Shown here: piece after piece, positions 14,628 to 20,101 of the stretch | Position numbering within the stretch: the first letter of the stretch is position 1 | How the letters are laid out: each line of letters opens with the position of its first letter | The notes under the pieces: model-generated | What the model was told of the DNA's origin: nothing | The model's database searches: none | The model's input: only the letters and a program-made list of their open reading frames with translations | Assembly: GCA_964399465.1 (NCBI GenBank) | Contig: CAYNRA010000053.1 | Coordinates: 1-20,101 of the forward strand | Source: CAYNRA01 sp964399465 | GTDB taxonomy: Bacteria; Bacteroidota; Bacteroidia; Cytophagales; Spirosomataceae | Length of the DNA: 20,101 nucleotides | Direction of reading: 5' to 3' | Translations under genes and position numbers: made by a program

Positions 14628-16100
14628 TTATTTGTGGACAATCCGAACAAGCATAGGAACGATAGTTCCTGATGGATTTCCCTTCACTTCAAACGCTACT
14701 TGGTTCGGTTGATAGGAAATACTTGCTGGAGCAATGACTTGATTCCCCACAGCTGCCATTACCTTTTGTGCAAAATTACCAGGTGCATTTTTGATACGAG
14801 ATGAAACTTCTTCTATGTTCAATTCTTTCTCTGAAACCAATACCAAAAAGTAATCTGTACCCACTTGTGTGTCCATTGTAAAGGAGCGATCTGCTGCTGG
14901 CAACATGACACTTGCATTCTGTGGAACTATCGCACTTACGTTTTGACTTGTCTCCCCTTGGTACGGGAATAATTTAGTCACACGGTTAATTTCATCTGAA
15001 CCAATAATATATACATACGCTTGTTTTGAGTTATTAATACTCATTTTGAAGCGAGTTCCTGAATTGTACGGCGAAGTCATTTGATACGTTACTAAATCTG
15101 CTTGTGTGTCAAGCGTCACGTCCAGACCGCGATACGTTGGAACAATGGCAACCGGCATTGGCGCATTTGTACTTGCCAACTGGAAAGACATATCTGATTT
15201 TAAAGCCAAAGCTGTTGGTTGTGGAGACGGATTACTAACGGGATACACCTGAAAGGCGTATCGAGTGAAACGGGCTAAATCATTGTAACGCGCCCATGTA
15301 TAACCGTTTGTTCCCCAGTCTTTTCCCCAACTATTCGCCACCAAAAAAGCACCACCATACTTGGTATCATCGTAAGCAACAATCGTCATGGCATGGCCAC
15401 CAAGAGCCGTTTCTGGACTTTCACCGGGTGCAGGCTGCCATAAATCAGTTGCAGAGAAAAACGACCGAGGCAAAAGCATCCCGAATGGAACTGCTTGCTC
15501 TCCTTCGGCTAATGCCTCTTTTATTTTAAGGACTTTTACCTCAGACGGTGTTTGAACAATGTCAAAAAGTGTACTAAAATCCTGGATTTTGTACTGAGCT
15601 GCCTCCGCATCATGTCTTGCAAAATTTGGGTCACATGCAGAAGGCATACTACTCAACAAAGCAGCTCCTTTGTTACGAAGTAGATAGAGAGCATCCGGAA
15701 TTGTTGCACCGTCTTGGCAGTCGTAATCATTCTGTCCTTTGATTTGCTCGTAAATGTAAAAGGGAGAAAAACGATACGGAGCAATGCTTGAAGGAGTAGT
15801 TAAGCGTCTTTTTTGCGCTTCCATACCTGTACGCATGAGTGCAACGGCTTGACCAACACACGTTCCGTTATCGCCTTGGTCTAAGACATCGGGCATAAAC
15901 TGAACCAATGTTTTGGAGGAAGGGAGAATGCCACGAAACATGATATTTTGTGGTTTTCTTGGTGCTTTTAGATATTGGCTATCATCTATACGCATCCCTA
16001 ATTTTTTGGAGTAGTCTTTTTTCTGAGCTACAGTTGGCTGAACGCCTGTCCAGATAGTAAGTAGGACAAGAAAGCGAAAAATATTATTTAAAAATTTCAT
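14628..16100 (-). CDS. Secreted papain-like (C1) cysteine protease with C-terminal DUF4384-like domain
   Basis: A 490-residue exported protein with a signal peptide at residues 1-25 (cleavage before Gln26). The papain-fold catalytic set is complete: Gln75 of the oxyanion hole and nucleophile Cys81 in D-Q-G-D-N-G-T-C-V-G-Q-A-V, His236 in G-G-H-A-M-T-I-V-A-Y-D-D, and Asn256 in V-A-N-S-W-G-K-D-W-G. There is no obvious long propeptide; only about 45 residues precede the catalytic domain. Residues about 320-440 resemble DUF4384: Y-N-S-G-T-R-F-K-M-S-I-N-N, Y-V-Y-I-I-G, then L-F-P-Y-Q, then V-M-L-P. This beta-rich domain of unknown role is often attached to secreted caspase-like proteins. It lies upstream of the caspase-like gene on the same strand, with a hairpin between them, and 41 bases downstream of an unknown secreted protein gene. 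Confidence 0.92.
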   Translation of the reverse strand: MKFLNNIFRFLVLLTIWTGVQPTVAQKKDYSKKLGMRIDDSQYLKAPRKPQNIMFRGILPSSKTLVQFMPDVLDQGDNGTCVGQAVALMRTGMEAQKRRLTTPSSIAPYRFSPFYIYEQIKGQNDYDCQDGATIPDALYLLRNKGAALLSSMPSACDPNFARHDAEAAQYKIQDFSTLFDIVQTPSEVKVLKIKEALAEGEQAVPFGMLLPRSFFSATDLWQPAPGESPETALGGHAMTIVAYDDTKYGGAFLVANSWGKDWGTNGYTWARYNDLARFTRYAFQVYPVSNPSPQPTALALKSDMSFQLASTNAPMPVAIVPTYRGLDVTLDTQADLVTYQMTSPYNSGTRFKMSINNSKQAYVYIIGSDEINRVTKLFPYQGETSQNVSAIVPQNASVMLPAADRSFTMDTQVGTDYFLVLVSEKELNIEEVSSRIKNAPGNFAQKVMAAVGNQVIAPASISYQPNQVAFEVKGNPSGTIVPMLVRIVHK

Positions 16101-16141
16101 ATGATTATAGAATTAGAATAGGTATTTGGACTAACTATGTT

Positions 16142-17269
16142 TTACTTTTCGTTGATAACCAATTCAATGATTTTCCAAAATTCTTGAGCAGGAATAGATC
16201 CCGTAACAGGCATTCTTGGGCCTACACTGACCGTTCCGACGGGGATTCCGTTCTCAAATCTTTTGGCATCTGCAATCGTCGTTACGCGACAGAAATAGCT
16301 ATCTCGCGTATTTGACCTAAAATCGTCAAATTTGGCGTAAGTACCACTTACAATTTCGTAAAATCCTCTATTTTTTGCTGCCCGGCTTAGAAAAGCTTTT
16401 TTAGCCATACGAAGTGACTGGCCATCGCGTGTATTGACAGTTACGAAGCCACTTTCATCAAAAAGGAGCTCAAAATCACGTTTCATTTTTTCTAGTTCTC
16501 CCTCTGTCGCACCAAAAGAAGCTCGTTTTGCATATTCTAAAACCGTAGCTTGCTTCTTATCAGGCAGCCAAAGTAACATATTGGAATTATTAGAAGGTAC
16601 TATCTTAGGATCTTCTTTTTTAGGTTCATAGACAGTTGGCTCTGGATTCTCGTAGTTAGGAACCAAAGGAATTGATTTTCCATCTTGCGACTGAATTGCT
16701 TGGATTTTTGCATACTTTACAGAACGCTTTGAGTCCATATAAACCAAGACGAATAAATCAATATCTTTCTTAAAATCTACGACGATTTGTCCGTTTATTT
16801 TACCTTTAATTTTAGCAGGCAAACTAATGCGGTATTGATACACAAAGCGTTTTTCGTCTTCACTGTCGGTCAATGCTTGAATGATAATCTCCTCTGTATC
16901 AAGCAGGTATTCAAACTCATTTTTGTATAGTCCTGCAGCTAAACGAAGAAATTGTGTCGCACGAAGTACAGGACTTTCTGCCAAATTAAGTACTTCTTTG
17001 GGTGCTTTGATGTTGTCAGGCGTGATGTGATTAATGACTGACGACGAGTCTGTTAGAAAGAATAATTGGGCAAATTCATTGCTAACAGTTGAGTTTGGGT
17101 CTCTGTATAAATTGGGCACTAATTCATTTAATTCTTTCTCGTAGCTTTTCAAAAGCTTAAAAATAGCGCGTTCGTGGGAGTTAGGCACTTTATTGGCGAA
17201 AGTCCCGTAAAGTGGAGTAATGAATAAAATCATTAGCAAGAGAGCCACTTTGTTTGCATTGCTTTGCAT
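16142..17269 (-). CDS. Secreted protein of unknown function
   Basis: A 375-residue protein that I do not recognise. Residues 1-25 are a signal peptide (N-K-V-A-L-L-L-M-I-L-F-I-T-P-L-Y-G-T-F-A). The region at about 143-192 alternates hydrophobic residues as beta strands do: Y-Q-Y-R-I-S, then K-G-K-I-N-G-Q-I-V-V, then K-K-D-I-D-L-F-V-L-V, then A-K-I-Q-A-I. A similar pattern occurs in the DUF4384 protein upstream and in the partial protein at the window edge. A Pro/Glu/Lys-rich linker follows (about 205-228), then a helical and beta C-terminal half ending in E-F-W-K-I-I-E-L-V-I-N-E-K. No catalytic motif is seen. Its place between other exported proteins suggests it works with the two proteases in the envelope. 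Confidence 0.85.
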   Translation of the reverse strand: MQSNANKVALLLMILFITPLYGTFANKVPNSHERAIFKLLKSYEKELNELVPNLYRDPNSTVSNEFAQLFFLTDSSSVINHITPDNIKAPKEVLNLAESPVLRATQFLRLAAGLYKNEFEYLLDTEEIIIQALTDSEDEKRFVYQYRISLPAKIKGKINGQIVVDFKKDIDLFVLVYMDSKRSVKYAKIQAIQSQDGKSIPLVPNYENPEPTVYEPKKEDPKIVPSNNSNMLLWLPDKKQATVLEYAKRASFGATEGELEKMKRDFELLFDESGFVTVNTRDGQSLRMAKKAFLSRAAKNRGFYEIVSGTYAKFDDFRSNTRDSYFCRVTTIADAKRFENGIPVGTVSVGPRMPVTGSIPAQEFWKIIELVINEK

Positions 17270-17310
17270 AATTCTATTGATTTAAAGTAAAAAATTGGGT
17301 CAAAGAAAAT

Positions 17311-17328
17311 ATCAAAAAACCTTTTGAT
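17311..17328. other. Small A/T-rich inverted repeat in the 110-base intergenic gap
   Basis: ATCAAAA (17311-17317) and TTTTGAT (17322-17328) are perfect complements around AACC. The gap between the two unknown secreted protein genes (17270-17379) holds nothing else recognisable and no TAnnTTTG box on the coding strand. In A/T-rich sequence this may be chance. Confidence 0.3.
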
Positions 17329-17379
17329 GTACATAAATACGCCAAGGCATCATTACCTTATCAGTTCAAAAAGAATATT

Positions 17380-18234
17380 TTACTCTTTTTTTAATTCTTC
17401 CTCTTTTTCCATTCCTTTTTGATAGTATAGATTTGTCACCAACCATCCTGAATTTTCAGATATACGAATAAATTCACTCAGTTGGATTTTCCACCCACAT
17501 TGCGTGTCGATGAACAAAGTGGGTGGCAATATACTCTCAACCTGTACTTTTTTTTCTCGAAGTAAAGTCTCTAAGCGACGTAAATCAGGTTGCTTATTCC
17601 CATTTGACGGGGCTAATCGCGCTATCGTTAGGCTATCCGTTAGGAAAGAAAAAAGAGCCAAAAAAGACAAGTCATGTGCATTTGGAGGTAAGTAAAGTCT
17701 TTTGGATAATGTATCAATCGATGAGTCGACAGAGTCTGAATGCAGGATTTTGGGTAAACTCGCTTGAGTTACCTCCCAAAAAGTAGCCCCATCCGCGCGA
17801 TATGCTTTTTCCAAGTTCACGACCAATGTATCGACTTTTTGCGCCGATTTATACCTAAAAAGAACAGGAACGCTTGCTTGCATTTGTGGTTTTTCAGGAA
17901 TATAAATCGGTTTTTCTCCACAACTTTCAGCGATGAAGCGCGCTATTTTTTCTTTGTATTCCCCATTTTCACTAGGTAACAAACGCGCATCGTATTCATC
18001 AAATAAAGAACGAATGTAAACTTGGCGTGGAAAAAGTTGGCGTGTTGAATCATTAAAAGCCAAACCGCCAGGCATTGTTTGATAATTGAATCTCGAAATC
18101 CATTCGCTGACATGTTTGACTTGCCAAGCCATCCACGGTTCGTTTGCTTGGCGCGTAACTTTCTGTTTTGAAGGCGATTGCGCACAAACAATTTGGCAAA
18201 AAAGAAGGGCAAAGAGAAAAATCCATTTCTTCAT
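17380..18234 (-). CDS. Secreted protein of unknown function
   Basis: A 284-residue protein without a recognised family. Residues 1-18 are a short signal peptide (K-K-W-I-F-L-F-A-L-L-F-C-Q-I-V-C-A before Gln). The Cys in it does not fit a lipobox, so a soluble periplasmic or secreted product is likelier than a lipoprotein. The mature part is mixed helix and strand, with an early aromatic-rich stretch (W-M-A-W-Q-V-K-H-V-S-E-W). It has few cysteines, one in A-E-S-C-G-E and one in D-T-Q-C-G-W, which could form a disulfide; this is inference. The end is Glu/Lys-rich. It sits in the co-directional secreted-protein run, 61 bases downstream of the DUF4384 protein gene. Confidence 0.83.
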   Translation of the reverse strand: MKKWIFLFALLFCQIVCAQSPSKQKVTRQANEPWMAWQVKHVSEWISRFNYQTMPGGLAFNDSTRQLFPRQVYIRSLFDEYDARLLPSENGEYKEKIARFIAESCGEKPIYIPEKPQMQASVPVLFRYKSAQKVDTLVVNLEKAYRADGATFWEVTQASLPKILHSDSVDSSIDTLSKRLYLPPNAHDLSFLALFSFLTDSLTIARLAPSNGNKQPDLRRLETLLREKKVQVESILPPTLFIDTQCGWKIQLSEFIRISENSGWLVTNLYYQKGMEKEEELKKE

Positions 18235-18295
18235 AAATCAAGGAGTAAACAGTAAAGTAAAGGCATTTGGGACATGAATTAAACATATTGACTTT

Positions 18296-19774
18296 TCACC
18301 TTCGTGCTTCCTTTGTCGTAATTTGTAATTGCCTTTCTACCACCGAAATACCTGCATTTTTAAAGGCGCGTGCCGTCGATATTTTCTTGATTTCTGCTAA
18401 TGGATTCTGAATGATTTTATACCCATCCACATCTTGTGTACGGAGACCATCAAAAGCTTCTGTGGAAGCGTAGGCGATTAAAAACTCCGCACCAAAAGGC
18501 TCCCAACAGATAAAATCTTGTGGAATTTCAATCCATCGGTTCAATTCGTATTCATCAATTTTAAAATCACTGTCACGCAGCAACACCATTTGTCCATCAG
18601 CCATACGATACACAAGACGAACGTAGCACGGTTTATTGGCACGAACAGCCACACGCATGGTGTCATTCCGTTCATAGACAAGACTGTTCATTCCTCGGTT
18701 TGTTGCCAAGAAAAATTGCAATGTATTCGCATTGGCAGGAGGAACAGACACTGTATTTAATTCTGACTTGACATTCTTTACATCTTGGATAATTGCTGGC
18801 GCAATAGAAGGAGGATTGAGCGCATTGGGGTCAATATTTTTAGGAAGAAGGCGGTCAGAGGCGGGTTGACTTAAAATACGCTGGTCAGCACTTTCAAGTA
18901 AAGCAAAGAACTCTACAAAATTGCCTTTTATCTGGTAACTTCCTTTGATTTTCGTTTCTTCTTGTAAACTTCGAGATGGAGACGTGATTTGCAGCGTAGG
19001 ATTCAGACGAAGTAATTCTGCTTGAAAAGCAGTTGTTGTTTTGAGAGAAAACTCATCAACAACGCCTTGTTGTTCATAGGTAAAGGCAGTCAATTGAACC
19101 TTTTGAAGTCCTTGTTTCTTGATTTCGGTATTCAATTGAGCAGCAATATTTGCGAGTGTTTCATTGAGTGTTTTGTAGTCAAGCGGAGACGTTCCATCGT
19201 CTAAAATAAATGCATTTTTGAGTCCGGTCATATCCTCGTCGATGAAAGCAATTTTGCAACCAGCACGGCTATTTCCTAGCGCGTTCAAATAGACACCAAT
19301 TCGGCAAGGTTTATTGCTAAGCTCCACGTATTCTCCATTTCTGCGTACGCCACTGACGCTTTTTTTAGCATAAACTTCAATCAAATAGCCATTTTGTGTA
19401 TTCCGGATGACATTGTGGAAAGAGGCTTTTCTCAATTCAATTTCAAACAAAAGTCCGTTTGGAAACTCGAGTGGAACGCGTTTTACAAATTCAAGCCAAT
19501 CAAGTGTGCTTGAACCTTTGAAAAGATCATTTACAACGCGAAAATTAGTAGCCGCATAGCCGTTAACGACTTCAATATTTCTTCTTCGCTGCACAATATC
19601 TTGGTCCTTGGGTGCACTTCCGAAAAGTGAACCCAGCGAAGATTGGAAGTCACCGAGGGCTTCTTTGACGGTCAGAGCTGCTTGCCGCTTTTGGGCTTCT
19701 GTTTGGGCAAATGTAGCCGAGATAGGACAAAAAATACCTACGATAAACCAAAATACACAGACCTTATTTTTCAT
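18296..19774 (-). CDS. Secreted multidomain protein with FlgO-like region and C-terminal DUF4384
   Basis: The frame opens at 19816, but the start at 19774 is preferred. It places a signal peptide at the very N-terminus (M-K-N-K-V-C-V-F-W-F-I-V-G-I-F, ending S-A-T-F-A before Gln), giving 492 residues. Residues about 129-180 contain the beta-like pattern seen in two neighbouring proteins (Y-L-I-E-V-Y, S-G-V-R-R-N-G-E-Y-V, I-G-V-Y-L-N, C-K-I-A-F-I). Residues about 205-330 resemble FlgO/CsgG-type lipoprotein domains: an A-x-x-L-N-T-E-I helix, V-Q-L-T-A-F, then I-K-G-S-Y-Q-I-K-G-N; this call is tentative. Residues about 350-440 fit DUF4384 (M-R-V-A-V-R-A-N-K-P-C-Y-V-R-L-V-Y, then W-I-E-I-P). No enzyme motif is seen. 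A scaffold or binding partner for the secreted proteases is plausible. Confidence 0.82.
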   Translation of the reverse strand: MKNKVCVFWFIVGIFCPISATFAQTEAQKRQAALTVKEALGDFQSSLGSLFGSAPKDQDIVQRRRNIEVVNGYAATNFRVVNDLFKGSSTLDWLEFVKRVPLEFPNGLLFEIELRKASFHNVIRNTQNGYLIEVYAKKSVSGVRRNGEYVELSNKPCRIGVYLNALGNSRAGCKIAFIDEDMTGLKNAFILDDGTSPLDYKTLNETLANIAAQLNTEIKKQGLQKVQLTAFTYEQQGVVDEFSLKTTTAFQAELLRLNPTLQITSPSRSLQEETKIKGSYQIKGNFVEFFALLESADQRILSQPASDRLLPKNIDPNALNPPSIAPAIIQDVKNVKSELNTVSVPPANANTLQFFLATNRGMNSLVYERNDTMRVAVRANKPCYVRLVYRMADGQMVLLRDSDFKIDEYELNRWIEIPQDFICWEPFGAEFLIAYASTEAFDGLRTQDVDGYKIIQNPLAEIKKISTARAFKNAGISVVERQLQITTKEARR

Positions 19775-19805
19775 ATATGTACTATTCAAGAGATAAAAAA
19801 GAGTC

Positions 19806-20101
19806 TTATTGACCACTCAAGACCGTTGTTTCACGGACAACCACATCACCGAAATAGATTTTCAGGTCGTCTTCGTTCATATCTTGGTTTCCAGCTTTGC
19901 CATTGACAGCGATGTCTTTTCGATCTTTAGAGCCGTAGAGAAGTCTGCCGTTGGCGTCAAACCCTTTGAATTGCTGGAAGTACGTAGCGGTGGCGTAGTA
20001 GTCGCCGTCGGGACCTTTTTCAAATTTCGAGACAGTGGCAACGTCATAGAAGACAATTTCAATTCGGTTGTACTGGTTGAGTCCCATGAGGCGGTTTAGA
20101 T
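19806..20101 (-). CDS. C-terminal end of an unknown protein, cut by the window edge
   Basis: The reading frame is open to the end of the window, and only the last ~98 residues are visible. An internal Met at 20087 is not a convincing start, since the frame continues upstream of it. The visible part is polar and looks beta-rich. It holds Y-Y-A-T-A-T-Y-F, then K-G-F-D-A-N-G-R-L-L-Y, then K-D-R-K-D-I-A-V, then D-D-L-K-I-Y-F-G-D-V, ending T-T-V-L-S-G-Q. This spacing of strands, a K-G...G turn and a K-D-I stretch resembles segments in the 16142-17269 and 18296-19774 proteins. It lies 31 bases upstream of the DUF4384 protein's chosen start, so it is probably in the same operon. Confidence 0.8.
   Translation of the reverse strand, partial: LNRLMGLNQYNRIEIVFYDVATVSKFEKGPDGDYYATATYFQQFKGFDANGRLLYGSKDRKDIAVNGKAGNQDMNEDDLKIYFGDVVVRETTVLSGQ

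Noticed and set aside
19775..19816. Upstream ATG at 19816 as the start of the DUF4384 protein
   Set aside because: It adds 14 residues in front of a clean signal peptide, whereas the ATG at 19774 places the signal peptide at the N-terminus.
1..20101. CRISPR arrays, insertion sequences, prophage genes, toxin-antitoxin pairs
   Set aside because: No regularly spaced repeats, transposase or integrase motifs, phage structural genes or small paired toxin-antitoxin frames were found by reading both strands.

Overview
The window looks like chromosomal DNA from a member of the Bacteroidota, most likely the Cytophagia/Cytophagales side. The reasons are the moderate-to-low GC, the near absence of Shine-Dalgarno sequences, several TAnnTTTG-type -7 promoter boxes, a eukaryote-like class I ribonucleotide reductase R2 subunit, a UMF1-type MFS transporter, and a large set of secreted proteins whose signal peptides end in Ala-Gln. 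Genus cannot be decided from the sequence alone.

Layout. (1) Bases 1-6767 are mostly housekeeping: a YceI-like protein (minus), divergent nrdB (plus) with a clear terminator, recG (plus), then on the minus strand a family 4 glycosyltransferase directly preceded by a tRNA-Val(GAC), and a UMF1-like MFS permease. (2) Bases 6770-11196 are an AT-rich, loosely packed accessory stretch. It has a decayed DUF1572 (DinB-superfamily) pseudogene not marked by any long open frame, an AraC-type regulator, an approximately 750-base gap with no recognisable gene, and two short-chain dehydrogenases in tandem. The first dehydrogenase has a Tat-like N-terminus and an insertion resembling mycofactocin-coupled SDRs. 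(3) Bases 11197-20101 form a co-directional minus-strand run of eight genes. In transcription order these are: the C-terminus of an unknown protein cut by the window edge, a secreted DUF4384 protein, two unknown secreted proteins, a secreted papain-like cysteine protease with a C-terminal DUF4384-like domain, a secreted caspase-like protease fused to a formylglycine-generating-enzyme (FGE/SUMF1) fold, an ECF-type sigma factor, and a membrane anti-sigma-like protein with a TPR-like periplasmic part.

The third region is the most interesting. Two different clan/fold cysteine proteases with intact catalytic residues are exported together with partner proteins that appear to share a beta-rich module, and the same run ends with a sigma/anti-sigma pair. 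I infer an envelope sensing or proteolysis system under its own sigma factor. The function is not known to me. Short repeated DNA motifs occur upstream of and around the sigma and caspase genes, and a strong hairpin sits between the two protease genes; these are candidates for regulatory sites.
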